Part shown: piece by piece, positions 32,849 to 44,962 of the stretch
How positions within the stretch are numbered: the first letter of the stretch is position 1
Layout of the letters: each line of letters begins with the position of its first letter
Source of the DNA: Budorcas taxicolor
Lineage: Eukaryota > Chordata > Mammalia > Artiodactyla > Bovidae
Length of the DNA stretch: 64,000 bases
Reading direction: 5' to 3'
NCBI RefSeq assembly: GCF_023091745.1
Contig: NC_068910.1
Location: 87,858,170-87,922,169, forward strand
Notes under the pieces: generated by a model
What the model saw: only the letters and a program-made list of their open reading frames with translations
The model's database searches: none
What the model was told of the DNA's origin: nothing
Translations under genes and position numbers: made by a program

Positions 32849-35800
32849 GTAGGTGCGAGCATGTTTTCATATTCTGAGCCCTGGATGTGAGTTTCACATT
32901 GAGATTTCATGGGCCTTTGGTTTGATGTTTTAAGTGACTTCTTGTAATCTGTCCCCAATTTTTTTTTTTTTTTTGTCAAAGTGGACTATAATGGTTCTGA
33001 AAGCAGTTAAATTGAACTAGAATTTGGTGTGAGTTGGTGTTATCAAATTTGAAGTCATTGCTTCAAGACTGGCTGTGTTACAGTAGATGCTATATATATA
33101 TATAGCTATATTTGTGCGTGTTTATGTGACTTCACAAGAATCTATTAGTTAAAGGTATTGTATTTTTGAAGTGAAGCTTTTGGATTTCTTTCCTTGAGTG
33201 GCTTTTGTGTTTTAATTGTTTAAAATTTCAAGAATCTAGTCTTTAAAGGGAATGATGTTCTTCAGAAATTAAGTAGAAAATTTGGCATTCCTCATTGCCT
33301 TGCCAAGTGTATATGGAAGAAATTAATGGTAGAGAGGAGCTTCAGGTCTGTTGTGTCCTGACAAATCCTTTGCAGAGTTGAAAAACACCATAGATTTTGT
33401 AATATGTTTTCTTGGTATACCAGTTTTATGAATAGTTCCATGGAGTGGTTTATGCCAAAGTTGGTGTCTATGAAATGTGTTTTGTGATAGGCGTTATTTT
33501 TGGAAGTGTGTTGCCTACTCAGATACACAAAGAAATTGAATTTTTTATATGATAAAAGGAATGACCCCTATGAATTTTGTTTTGTCTTGGAGGAGAATCC
33601 ATTTTGTCATTTCTTCTGCATTTGTTAAGCCTTGAAATGTGTGAGCAGGAAATGCATGAGGGTGTTGCTCTAGATAAAACTGAAAATTTATAATGGTGCA
33701 TAGTGATGTTAACCTTCTGTTAGTCCTGTGGTTTCCAAAATATCCATAACATATTGTCCATATTCAAGTAAGAGTGTTAACTCTTCTGAAAAGATTGTTC
33801 AAAAATAGCATTGTTTGCTTATAATATATAATTTCATTAATTTTTGAAATAAAATAGGAAGATGTTTTTCAAAAATAAAAGTGCATGTGTCATACACAAT
33901 TAGATATATATAAATTTTAATAGTGAAAGAGACTTAATTTTTTCTTTTATGTCATTAAGAGTTTATATTAACATCTAATTACATTCTCATTTTGCTTTTC
34001 TTTTTTGATAAAAATAGTGTAAGGAAATCATCCTTAACACACATTTTTTTTTTTTTTTAATCAAAGGTCTAAAACAAGAATCTGTAGGCAGCATTTCTGT
34101 TGTCTAGGAGAGTTGTTTATTTCTCTGGCAATGCGTCGGATCACTAAAATGCAGCAGGACAACTGTCTCTCTGCAGTAGTGATCCAGCAGCACATTCAGT
34201 ATTACAAGAGACTGCCAAAACCTTTCTGTGGCCATTATTTCCAGGGATTATGGCTTATCCTCACTGGTTAATAGCTTATTGGATATTTCAATTATTTGAG
34301 AAATAATATGTACCATCTCTTTTATTTATCGAAACTCTTTTATTCTTTCTTCAATATGGATTGCCTGGATATTCTTTCCTTTGATAGTGACCATCATTTG
34401 TAAAAAACATGCACCCAAATCAATATCATGCTCAGCTATATTGAAGCTTCTATGGTTAATGCAAGTTAAGTAATTTAATTTCTTTTAAAAGTATAAATTA
34501 CAATAAGCAAGGATTCAAAGGACAAAGCAACTTAATAGAAAGCATAATGGAAGGCTTTAATATTATGGTTAAGGGAATTTTACTTCCTTTACAGTGGCTT
34601 GAATGAATGAAGCAGATTTCTCAAGCATGATAAGCAAATTTTACCTTCAAGTACAACTCAAGCAGCATATTACCCTTTAGATCAGTAAGCCTCATCAAAT
34701 ATTAATTTCTTTTTCACTTTGGGACATATAAATAAGCAGGATTTTAAAGTAAAAGTTTTAAAACTGAAATTTTAATTTATCTTTTAAAATAAAAATCTCA
34801 TAGTACTTCACTATTGATATGAAAATAATACATTAAAAATCTGTAAGTAAAGTTTCTTCTGGGTTAAGTTTACAGCTCACTCTTAAACTTTAATTATTGG
34901 GACCCCCAAAGTCTGGAATTGTGGTTAAGTGTCAGTGAAGTATGATTTTTGTAACAAATGTGCATACAAAATTAATACAGTTATTTTCATGTAAATTTAA
35001 ATTTCTTAGGGATAATAAGCAAGCTAAATTGTATTTTTTATACAAGTGCTCCATATTTATTAGTAGATTTTATTCTAATCATTTGTAAGTCATTGGAAAA
35101 CCTGGATATTCTTTCCCCAAAAATACATGTTAGGAATGGTAATTAAGTTTGAGGACAGAAGACAAAAATCCACTTACTCTAGAATGTATATGAAACATCA
35201 TAATATTAATTAAACCATATGCAACCACCACTCATAATGAATGTTATGGGAAATGCATTCTGAATTCTAAATAAGAATGTTGGCTGATGATCCCCTTCAG
35301 GGCATTAAGGTCAAATAAGGCGAAGAGAATGGAGAGAGTGGGTGGGAATCAGGTGGGTGTCCCTGGTCAGTTTTTTTTAATCTATCAAGAAAAGCATCCA
35401 ATTGACATCTTTCCATGACACTTGACTTAGGGAATAGTGGATGCTGATCCTTAGACTGACACTCTCGGACTTAAACTCTGCCCATTTCTATGCTGCTTAA
35501 GCGGTAGTACATTACAGGCTGCATAAAAAGTGAAAATTAAGTCAATCCTTAAGTTAAAGTAGAATATACATCAATATTTTTTAAAGAAAATATGTCTACT
35601 ATGCAAATAAAAGCAAATAACATAAACATTCAGATTTTTTGGCTTTAAAGGAACTATTATATTTGTATACATATATATTTCCAAACACTAAATTACACAT
35701 TGACTTTGGGGATAATCAAAATAAAACTAAACTAATACCTGATATGTATAGGTGTACTTTCAAAACACAGCAGGTAAAATTGTGGGAATTTTGACTGGGA

Positions 35801-37215
35801 AGAGAATTTTAGGAAATGTAGGCAACAGTTATTGTATTCAGAACTAAGACATTTTTTCCAAACTCAAAATCCCATTTTCTTTCTTTCCCCAAAAATATGC
35901 TCAATTAAAATGAGGTGTGTGTAAAGGTAAAAGTGTAACTTATGTGTAATTTATTTAAATAGTCACTGAGATGCCAGTGAGCTTAAAGGCAATGTGAGGC
36001 AGTTTGGCAATATGAATGCTTGTTAAAAATTTAAAAAAAAAATTATTTGACTTTTAGCAAATAAGCCATTCAAAATATTGCTAGGTAAGTAATAAAAGTG
36101 TATTTCTCTCTTAATGGCTTCAGTAAAGGAGTTCTGTTTATTCAGGTACATAATAAAGGCATGCCATTCTTCTGGTGCATTTTAAGAATGATAGAAAGAA
36201 GAATAAATGTCAGTCTGTCTCTAAAAACAAGTTTGTAAGAGTTTTAGGTTTAGCACTACTTTTCTTATTTTTGTAGTTAAAATAGCATTTAAATACAGTA
36301 TTAATTTTTAATATATGATCATGAGTGCACCTAGAATTTTAATGTTTGATTTCCATGAAAATATACATGTTAAAATTCCGAGTAGTCACCCTAAAGCTAG
36401 ATAAAAAAGAGTTTGAAATTTTGAGGAGGTAAGCATTCATAAACAATATTACTTTTGAAGACAAATCAATTTATTTTACCTTCCATTTTCACGACCAGAT
36501 TTTGTGTCATATACTGAGCACTTGAAAAATAAAACCTGAAAATATTTAACATTTATAATCTTTAGTTTCATGACCTTCATCATGAAATATTTTAGTTAAG
36601 AGGCACAATTTTGAAAAAATAAAATTATTTGGCTGTCTTATTTTACAAGTTGTTAAAGTATATTATTTTTGAATCATCATATTCATACAAAGCTAATCAC
36701 TTGTGTTTTGCATTCATCACGCATTCATATTTTTCTCTAGAATGATCAGAGTAAACTTTGTGAGGATGGATGGGTAGAGAGCTAAAGAGTCCCTCTATAA
36801 TAGATTATTTGTTTGTATCTTTCTCTTTTTCCCTTGAAATCTTTTCCCAGTGTGTGCAAAGGTTATTTTGTTTCTCTCATTTTCTCTTTCATTCAATAAC
36901 TTTCAGTGATTATGTAATTTTATCAGTAAATGAAGGTAATATCCAACTTTGAGTTGAGGTTTATAAGTATAGCTTTTAATTAGAATATCTCAGAGAATGT
37001 GATCCATGAGTTTTAATAATATCTTAGAATCTCTACTGGTGATGAATAATTACCTTGTAGGAGCTTAATGCCACTGAGGGTATATGTTCCTCAGGGTTAT
37101 GTGGGTAAAATATTTACATCTTATAATTGAATGCTGTTTAAGAGAGGTAAGCTCAGACATTTGGCAGTGAACATTGCGAGATGTTTATCTGTGTATCTCA
37201 GGAAATCTGACCTTA
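32849..37215. other. Putative intron 2, AT-rich, no exon recognised
   Basis: Donor GTAGGT opens the interval. Homopolymer T runs at about 32959-32974 and 34046-34059, and a short TA run at 33091-33105, are the only low-complexity features. I looked for open segments bounded by AG and GT with protein-like character and found none I would support. Confidence 0.4.
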
Positions 37216-37218
37216 AAT

Positions 37219-37567
37219 TGTTATTCAGTCGCTCAGCTGTGTTCTACTCCTTGTGACCTAATGGATTTCTGTACTCCGGGATTCCCTGTCCTTCACTCTC
37301 TCCCGGAACTTGCTTAAACTCATGGCCAGAGAGTCAATGATGCCATCCAACCGCCTCATCCTCTTTCACCCTCTTCTCCTGCCCTCAGTCTTTCCCACCA
37401 TCAGAATCTTTTCCAGTGATTCAGATCTTAGTTTCATGTGGCCAAAGTTTTGGAGCTTTAGCATCTATCCTTCCAATGAATATTCAGGGTTGATTTCCTT
37501 TTTAATTGACTGGTTTGATCTTCTTGCTGTCCAAGGGACTCTCAAGAGTCTTTTCCAGCACGACAGT
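37219..37567 (-). mobile_element. BovB 3' portion, old copy
   Basis: Minus-strand BovB tail: TTGTTATTCAGTCGCTCAGC, TGGCCAAAGTTTTGGAGC, CCAATGAATATTCAGGGTTG and CAAGGGACTCTCAAGAGTC. Diverged, truncated after the CCAGCACGACAG block. Confidence 0.88.
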
Positions 37568-37711
37568 TAGTTTTAGCTAAGTAGTGGTGAAATTGAAGTC
37601 TTATTTTATCAAATGTAAAGAATTTCCCATTGTTCTAGTTAAGGTGTGTGTGTGTGTATATACATACAAAAATATATATGTCAGAATTTAATTTATTCCA
37701 AGGCAGGTTTA

Positions 37712-37886
37712 GGGCTTCCCTTCTGGCTCAACTGGTAAAGAATCTGCCTGCAATGCAGGAGACCTGGGTTCAGCCCCTGGGTTGGGAAGATCCCCTGGAG
37801 AAGGGAAAGGCTACCCACTTCAGTATTCTTGCCTGGAGACTTCCATGGACTGTATAGTCCATGGGGTTGCAAAGAGTCAGACACGA
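37712..37886 (+). mobile_element. Bov-tA SINE, full length
   Basis: Plus-strand element from GGGCTTCCCTTCTGGCTCAA through CAATGCAGGAGACCTGGG, TTCAGCCCCTGGGTTGGG and TTCTTGCCTGGAGACTTCC to AAAGAGTCAGACACGACTG. It runs directly into a CTG run shared with the next SINE, which is in the opposite orientation. Confidence 0.93.
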
Positions 37887-37907
37887 CTGCTGCTGCTGCT
37901 GCTGCTG
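37887..37907. repeat. (CTG)7 trinucleotide run at a SINE-SINE junction
   Basis: Seven perfect CTG units between the end of the plus-strand Bov-tA and the tail of a minus-strand dimeric Bov-tA. The CTG run is part of the usual tail of the dimeric element (GCTGCTGCTAAGTCGC) and is longer here than in other copies in the window. Confidence 0.9.
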
Positions 37908-38112
37908 CTAAGTCGCTTCAGTTGTGTCCGACTCTGTGCGACCCCATAGACAGCAGCCCACCAGGCTCCACCGTCCCTGGGATTCTCCAGGCAAGAACAC
38001 TGGAGCGGGTTGCCATTTCCTTCTCCAATGCATGAAAGTGAAAAGTGAAAGTGAAGTCACTCAGTCATGTCTGAATCTTCATGATCCCATGGACTGCACG
38101 ACTGAGTGACTC
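37908..38112 (-). mobile_element. Dimeric Bov-tA SINE, second unit truncated
   Basis: Minus-strand dimer: AAGTCGCTTCAGTTGTGTCC, CCCATAGACAGCAGCCCACC, AAGAACACTGGAGCGGGTTG, linker AAAGTGAAAAGTGAAAGTG, then a second unit that stops soon after TGATCCCATGGACTGCA. A short GACTGAGTGACTCC follows, which may be a residue of rearrangement. Confidence 0.88.
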
Positions 38113-39780
38113 CTAATGAATGAATGAATGCAAACTTATGTATATCCACTTTACTTTTGTTTTAAACTTAAAATATAAATGCATATATCCATATCTTAAA
38201 AAACCTGTAAATGCCCACCTCAACAACATTTAAAATCCTACCAATAATCCTACCAGTACTTTTTTTTTCAGTGTTCTTTACCTTCTTTCGATCATAAATG
38301 TCATTGCCATGGGGGCAAAAAAGGCTAGCTATAAAATATTCCACTTTTATGGGGAAAGAACATGCTAATTGATGCCCTTCTTTTTACTGAAATTATAAAG
38401 CATTACCCAACATTCAGATGACATTTGTTCACAGTGTTTTAAAAAGTATTTTACAGTGTAACATAATAAAGTATATTTTAATTCTCATTAATTATTTTAT
38501 TATTTAAGGTAAATCTCATTTTATGACAGTTCCCTTCAACTCTAAAACAATAAATTTATTTAGGGAGAAGTTATTTTAAACATTTTTTCCATGAGCCTTT
38601 AGCATTTTTTTATTGGGGAACTTTAATGTTCTATTTTTACACATTTAAAGACGGGGGCACCTGGTTTAGAATTTAAATTTCATTTGACTTTTTGTTGCAT
38701 TTGAAATTTGTTATGGAATTTTACTTGAAGAACAGATAAGTGTACAAGACATTATCTTCTATGTGATATGTTAGCTGTAACTTTCTCCAGACACATCCAT
38801 GGAGAGAAAGAAGAATTTAGACTGGGAATAAAGAGACCATAAATAGCTAAAGAGATAGAGGAGTAGAAGTTAAGTGGTATAAACAGGAAAAAAGGGAGAA
38901 GTGATAGGAGCAGGTGTGAGAAATATGTAAGCTAGAAATATGTAATTCTAACATATGCTATTAATAGTAAAATATGATGTAAATTCTTAAGCTAATTTGC
39001 ATATGAAGTTTTTAGTAGAACTTTTGCCACAAAAAAATGGAATTAAATTGGAAGAAGACAGAGGAAAGTGGCTCTCTCCAAGCAGGCACTTACCTTAGTC
39101 CATCTTATTTTGTAGTCATCCTCATAGACAACTTGTGGTATAAAGCGTTAAGACTGTGCTTTAAAAGCAACTTAAATTCTTTATGTACTGATTAAAGATA
39201 AACAAACTAAAGAACCTAGATATTGAAGTCAAGAGATTCAAAATAGCCTTGTATGTGAGACTGGGTATCTCAGTCTTTGGCAGAAAGCACTGCTAATTCT
39301 AAATTTTATTTGTTTTTTTCTCCCTCTTCAACCTATAATATCATACCTACCTCAGTGTAAAGAATCACTTCTCTGTCTCTTATGAGGTGTCCTTTAAAAA
39401 ATTCATGAATTACACATGAACTTCAAAGTTGCCAACTTAGATTTCAAGAGACTTAAAATTAATCTGGCACCTTTCCATGATGAAGGCTGTACACAGTGAT
39501 CACCAGCTAGGTATTATTTTATGGGTTATATGCCTCATCCATTAGTGAGTTTGCCTCCCTAAATCATCATGTGTCTTGGCAAAAGGCTTTTTCTGAAAAT
39601 TTAGAAATGCAGATTTATATCCGGTCATGTCACAGTGTGGCCTGTTTATCAACCTAGCTTTAGCAAAGTGTAAACTGTGTTTGGTTTTTATAGTTAATTG
39701 TATATAACATAATAATTGGGATGCAATGTATCTTACACTTTTCTATATGATGATATTTCTTTTACTTATTTTTCCTGTGG
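38113..39780. other. AT-rich sequence, no feature seen
   Basis: Begins with three to four ATGA/ATGAATGA units (38117-38131). Otherwise no exon or repeat recognised. Confidence 0.4.
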
Positions 39781-39784
39781 TCAT

Positions 39785-40200
39785 TTCTGATGCTCATTTG
39801 TAAGATCTTGCTTTCTTTCTTTTTCCCTTATGTCTTTCTTCCTTATGTCCCTTAACTCAGATGTCACCTCCTCTGCCTCTTTCCAGATTCTACATTATTA
39901 TTTTGACATGCTGCTAAGTCACTTCAGTCATGTCCGACTCTGTGCGACCCCATAGATGGCAGCTCACCAGGCTCCCCCGTCCCTGGGATTCTCCAGGCAA
40001 GAGTACTGGAGTGGGGTGCCATTGCCTTCTTCGATTATTTTGACATAGCTTCCTGCAATTTACCAAGCTCTCCGTATACAAGCAGATCAGTATTTCTCAA
40101 TGTACACTATACTTGTAAATTTGCGTCTTTTCCTTATTTATGTATAAGTTCCCTGATATCTCAGAGTGCATATTCATTCACTCAACAAAGCTTTGTATTT
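39785..40200. mobile_element. L2-like remnant interrupted by a Bov-tA
   Basis: CTTAACTCAGATGTCACCTCC and CTGCCTCTTTCCAGATTCT before the SINE, and a pyrimidine-rich continuation after it, resemble the L2 3' region ('tcaaatgtcacctcctcagagaggcc'). Diverged; approximate limits. Confidence 0.4.
39910..40033 (-). mobile_element. Bov-tA monomer with 13-bp TSD
   Basis: A single Bov-tA unit in minus orientation (GCTGCTAAGTCACTTCAGTC to GGAGTGGGGTGCCATTGCC), flanked by a perfect direct repeat ATTATTTTGACAT at 39897-39909 and 40034-40046. The intact duplication indicates a fairly recent insertion. Confidence 0.92.
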
Positions 40201-40587
40201 ACTTCGAACAGTTTAGAAAACTGACAAAAAGCCCTGTCATCATGAAACTTGAATTCTAACGTGGGGAGACAGATGCCAGACAATGAGCCATATAAATATG
40301 TGAAGTATGGGTAGTTAGATGGTGAAAAATATTGCTGTGATGGAGACCAGATAATTCTGAGAGGCTGTTATAATTGGATAGTTAGAAATTACCTCACAGA
40401 GAAAATAGCAGTTGAAAGTGCATGAAAGGGAGAGCCTGAGCACACAGATTTGGGGCAAGAACATTCCTTGCAAGGGTACAAGGATCATGCCTGGTGTTAT
40501 GTAAGAACAACAACAACAACAGCAATATGTGGCTGGAGCAAAATGTATGTGGTGAGGAATAGGAGAAGAGGTAATAAACGGCATAAG

Positions 40588-40652
40588 GGAAGCCTGGTGT
40601 GCTGCAGTCCACGGGGTTGCCAAGAGTTAACATGACTGAGCGACTGAACTAA
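40588..40652 (+). mobile_element. BovB 3' terminal fragment
   Basis: GGAAGCCTGGTGTGCTGCAG, GGGGTTGCCAAGAGTTAACA and GACTGAGCGACTGAACT are the last 60 or so bases of BovB, in plus orientation. It is extremely 5'-truncated. Confidence 0.82.
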
Positions 40653-42300
40653 TCTGAGGAAGGGATGGACACTAGTTAGAGTCTTAACTTGCAGTGGTAA
40701 TGAGTTTGACTTTTGTTTGGAGTAAAGTGGAAGCTATAAAAGGACATTTAGATCTCTTTTGGTAATTCACTTAGAGTTTTCAAATTACACAACGGTCACT
40801 ACTTAGGAGTCAATGACATCTCTTTACTGCTCTTGCAGTCAACTACAAACTAGGATGTCAATGTAATGTTAAATTTTATTTTAAATGATTTCTTTTCTAT
40901 TACTGAATTTCTCTTTTTAAATTAATGTAACAGCTTTCCAGAATGGTAAGCCAGTGCAAATTTAACATAATGTATAACAAATTCTTCATCAGCTTTAGGT
41001 GTTTAATTGAATTTGCTAATTAGAGAAGGCATTTGTTCTGTTGAAAAATGTTGATAAAACTTCTTTTGAATTAATATCATATCCATTAATACCATATGAA
41101 GTTGTAGACACTCATAATGAGTTAATAGCCCTAAGTGTACACGTTTCATCTCTATGGTCAAGGAGGCTTGAACATAGGAAAATTCACTGGCTTCAAATCT
41201 GGGAACTTGGAATTACCAGCAATGTTTTTGTTTGTTTGTTTCCTGGTGGAATTATCCTTCCATATAAAGGTGACTCCTTATACCAAGCAAACATTTACTC
41301 TATTTTGTCTTACCTTATGCCTCTTTTCCTCTCAAAGGTTTTTGAGGAAATTGATCTCTCAATTTAGAAAGAAGAAATTCTAAGGACATGAAATAATATG
41401 CATTTTATAATTGAGTAGAAACCCAGAGGAGGGATAAGGAGATAAGTACAGAGAGGGAGGAAAAAAAAAATTATCACAGCTAATCTTCTTCCTAGTGGTA
41501 AACTCTTCATATCCATTCACTATAGCTAGCTATAGAGAGGTCAAGAAATTCTCTCTCTGAAGACAGGATATTTCAGTTTAGACTGGAATGAAGAGAATGA
41601 GGCAGGTTCTTCAAAGAAACCGGGTGTTCTAAGCAAAAATAATAACATACAAAAAAATTCTGGAATAAAAATTAGCTTGCTATTTTCTTCAGAAGGCTAG
41701 TTTGGCTGGAATAAAGAAAGGGCACAGGAGAGATGTAATGATACGACCTCCCAAAAGACCAGAAAAATTAGGATCTTGTAGGCAATGTTCAGATACCAGA
41801 CAAATCTATTGAAAAGTTTAATATATGGATGTGATATGGTTAGATTTATTCTTGCCTGGTTCCTTGTATCTACAGTATGGAGGGTGTATGATTGGGGAGG
41901 GATAAAACAGTGGTTGAAGAGGGGTTCTTTAGCTTACTATTATACCTGACCAGGTGAAAGACTGTGGCTGGGCTTATGATTGTAGCAATAAAGTTGGACA
42001 AAGTTTGTTGAGACTGGAAATTGTTTTGAAGGTAGAGCTGATAGGATTTATTGATAAAGCATTACATTTTGGATTTAGGGGCACAGGGTTATCATATTTT
42101 GTTGGATTGGGGAAGTTTGATCTCAAGTGGCAGAGATATAGTTAAGTACCCGAGTTGATTGATTTTACTTATTTTTTCCTGTTGGGATACCTGTTAGAAT
42201 TCAAGTGGAAATACGAAGTAGGCATCAAGAAGCTGACTTGGCTAGAGTTATAGGTTTGAAAATCATAGGCTATATATCATATTTAAATACTGTGTCTAGG
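40653..42300. other. Unique AT-rich sequence, no feature seen
   Basis: An A run at 41461-41470 and otherwise unremarkable sequence. Open frames at 41041-41383 overlap in two frames and lack splice or family support. Confidence 0.4.
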
Positions 42301-42305
42301 TAGAC

Positions 42306-42465
42306 ATTGGTAAGCTATAGCCCATTTTAAGTGTAAAATGTAAAATGTTCAAAGTATTTATCTGTCTCTTGACAAGGACAATTGCCCAAATTTGCCTTGG
42401 CCCATGAAGCTCACAATATTTATTCTCTGGCTCTTCACCAAAAATTTTGCTTACCCTTGGTTTAG
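42306..42465 (-). mobile_element. hAT-type (Charlie-derived) DNA transposon fragment
   Basis: TTGGTAAGCTATAGCCCATT, GCCTTGGCCCATGAAGCTC and GGCTCTTCACCAAAAATTTTG with TTACCC fit the non-autonomous hAT family with ends of the GGTNGGCAAACT type, in reverse orientation. Diverged and ancient; exact subfamily not determined. Confidence 0.55.
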
Positions 42466-42469
42466 ATGA

Positions 42470-43685
42470 AACTATAAGAGGTGAGAACTGGCTAGAAAGA
42501 TGGCAGCATAATCATTGAAATTAAAATTATGTCCACTGTAGTGTTACAGGGTAGAGAATTAAAGCCTCGTAGTAATAGACATTAAAACTTTAAAACAATG
42601 GTTGAGTTATCAATATGATTACTGAAACTTGGGGAGTAAAAGATGTCACCATCAGACTATTCTTTCTATCTTACAAGGAGCCTAGGCAGGAAGTGAGCAT
42701 TTGAAGAAGAGAGAAGACTAATGTAGTTTGAACAAAGAAAGCACATGGGAGGATGACATTAGATCGGGCTGGAGATTGAAGTGGTGGGGCGGGGGGCAGG
42801 GGGGTAACAAAATACTTCAAGGCTTTTCAGAGTGATCTTTAGAAAAAGAGGAAGTCATTAAAACACTCTGAAGGGGAGGAACTCTAATCATATCTGATGG
42901 GAGATGGTCACTCTGACTGCATGTGAGGTCAGAATGGAAGGAAGTCACGGATGAGGAATTAAAATTGCCCATTGCTATTAGTAAAGACCCCAGGTAGCCT
43001 CAGCAAGGGGAGATTTGGTACAAAATCCATATGGCATAGTTAAGAGTGAATGGGATAAGGACCTAGTTATTGTGTTTAGTGAAAATTTGTCAGTCTTCTC
43101 ACTGTATTAAGATACATATATAGTCAAGATAAAGAGCTTTCAGGTTGCTGTTGTTTTTGAAACTTAGATTTCTAAATCTAACCCCTGGAGATCCGTGATA
43201 TAATAAGTGTATAGCAGGGCCAGAACTTTTTTTTTCTAAACTCTCTTAGTGAAAGAATGCCAATCATGGCTCTATTGATACTGAAATACTTCCTGACACT
43301 TTATATTTTTTACACTTTCGTTATTTTTGCACATACAGGAAGTTTTGCCGTAGCCCCATGCAAGTGCATAAATTTAGTGCAGCTCAAATATGTCCTTCCA
43401 TCTGCAGTTTCCATGGTTCCTCTCATGGAGTTTAGCTCTCCCTGCTCAAATCTGCCCTGTAGCGCTAAGACGATGGGCTAGTCTCATAACAGAATCATCA
43501 CATTGTATGCTAATGTCCATACCACCCTCACTTGAAGATAACCTCTCCACGAGTCCTGAAATCATACTATTCCTCTGAGATGTAATCCTACTGATACTCG
43601 ACTAGTTAAACACATTCTTCTATTTTGAATATACCACAGCATCTAATTTGAATATCCCTTTTTCCATGATGCTGCTTAGCAAGTG
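42470..43685. other. Unique sequence, no feature seen
   Basis: A G-rich tract (GGGGCGGGGGGCAGGGGGG, 42785-42803) is the only compositional oddity. No exon recognised. Confidence 0.4.
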
Positions 43686-43691
43686 AGTTAT

Positions 43692-43905
43692 GTGGGCTTC
43701 CCAATGGCTCAGTGGTGAAGAATCCACCTCCAGTACAAGAGACACAGGGGGTATAGGTTCAATCCCTGGGTTGGGAAGATCCCCTGAGGAGGAAATGGCA
43801 AGCCACTGGAGTATTCTTGGCTGGAAGATTCCATGGACAGAGGAGCTTGGCAGACTACAGTCCATGGGTTGCAAAGAGTTGGGCATGACTGAGTGACTGA
43901 CTGAG
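43692..43905 (+). mobile_element. Bov-tA SINE, full length
   Basis: Plus-strand: GGGCTTCCCAATGGCTCAG, GGTTCAATCCCTGGGTTGGG, GAGTATTCTTGGCTGGAAG, AAAGAGTTGGGCATGACTG. Complete set of family blocks. Confidence 0.92.
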
Positions 43906-44006
43906 TTGGACACCACTAATTCACATGAGTGAATTCTGTTATGGAAACAGATTTTAGCAGCCTACAAACACGTTCAAATCTAAACCTTACAGTAAAGATT
44001 AATGTC

Positions 44007-44203
44007 TGTGTGCTAAGTTGCTTCCGTCATGACCAACTCTTTGTGACCCCATGGACCATAGCCCATCAAGTTTCTCTGTCCATGGGATTCTCCAGGTAAC
44101 AATACTGGAGTGGGTTGCCAGGCCTTTCTCCAGGGGATCTTTCTGACCCAGGGATTGAACCTGCATTGATAACTGGTTTCTTTACCACTAGCACCACCTG
44201 GGA
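44007..44203 (-). mobile_element. Bov-tA SINE, full length, head duplicated beyond the next BovB
   Basis: Minus-strand element: TGCTAAGTTGCTTCCGTCATG, CTTTGTGACCCCATGGACC, CTGGAGTGGGTTGCCAGG, GACCCAGGGATTGAACCTGC, ACTAGCACCACCTGGGAA. Its tRNA-like head and about 20 bp of flank are repeated at 44893-44962, on the far side of the BovB. Confidence 0.92.
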
Positions 44204-44222
44204 ATTCGAAAGGTTAAAGTCT
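44153..44222. repeat. 70-bp direct repeat, left copy, flanking a BovB
   Basis: Runs from GATTGAACCTGCATTGATAA to CGAAAGGTTAAAGTCT. The second copy is at 44893-44962, with one mismatch (T at 44177, A at 44917). Confidence 0.93.
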
Positions 44223-44888
44223 CAGTTCAGTTCAGTCGATCAGTCATGTCCGACTCTTTGCGACCCCACGAATCGCGGCACCCCAGGCCTTCCTGTCCAT
44301 CACCAACTCCCAGAGTTCACTCAGACTCATGTCCATCAAGTCAGTGATGCCATCCAGCCATCTCATCCTCGGTCGTCCCCTTCTCCTCCTGCCCCCAATC
44401 CCTCCCAGCATCAGAGTCTTTTCCAATGAGTCAACTCTTCGCATGAGGTGGCCAAAGTACTGGAGTTTCAGTTTTAGCATCATTCCTTCCAAAGAAATCC
44501 CAGGGTTGATCTCCTTCAGAATGGACTGGTTGGATCTCCTTGCAGTCCAAGGGACTCTCAAGAGTCTTCTCCAACACCACAGTTCAAAAGCATCCATTCT
44601 TCGGCGCTCAGCCTTCTTCACAGTCCAACTCTCACATCCATGCATGACCGCAGGAAAAACCATAGCCTTGACTAGATGGACCTTAGTCGGCAAAGTAATG
44701 TCTCTGCTTTTGAATATGCTATCTAGGTTGGTCATAACTTTCCTTCCCAGGAGTAAGCGTCTTTTAATTTCATGGCTGCAGTCACCATCTGCAGTGATTT
44801 TGGAGCCCCCAAAATATAAAGTCTTACACTGTTTCCACTGTTTCCCCATCTATTTCCCATGAAGTGATGGGACTGGATGCCATGATAC
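44223..44888 (-). mobile_element. BovB 3' portion between 70-bp direct repeats
   Basis: Minus-strand BovB starting CAGTTCAGTTCAGTCGATCA and ending, 5'-truncated, at ATGCCATGATA near 44888. The minus-strand frame is open for about 200 codons (44244-44849) through GGSKITADGDCSHEIKRR, ESWTVKKAERRRMDAFELWC and GGRRRRGRPRMRWLDG, so it is little decayed. The RT catalytic box is not included. Both sides are bounded by the same 70-bp sequence, consistent with an unusually long target-site duplication. Confidence 0.93.
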
Positions 44889-44892
44889 CAGA

Positions 44893-44962
44893 GATTGAAC
44901 CTGCATTGATAACTGGATTCTTTACCACTAGCACCACCTGGGAATTCGAAAGGTTAAAGTCT
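44893..44962. repeat. 70-bp direct repeat, right copy
   Basis: Near-identical copy of 44153-44222, comprising the end of a Bov-tA plus about 20 bp of unique flank. Confidence 0.93.

Noticed and set aside
44244..44849. Open frame of about 200 codons, the longest in the window
   Set aside because: BovB-derived; it matches the same segments found in the other BovB copies here.
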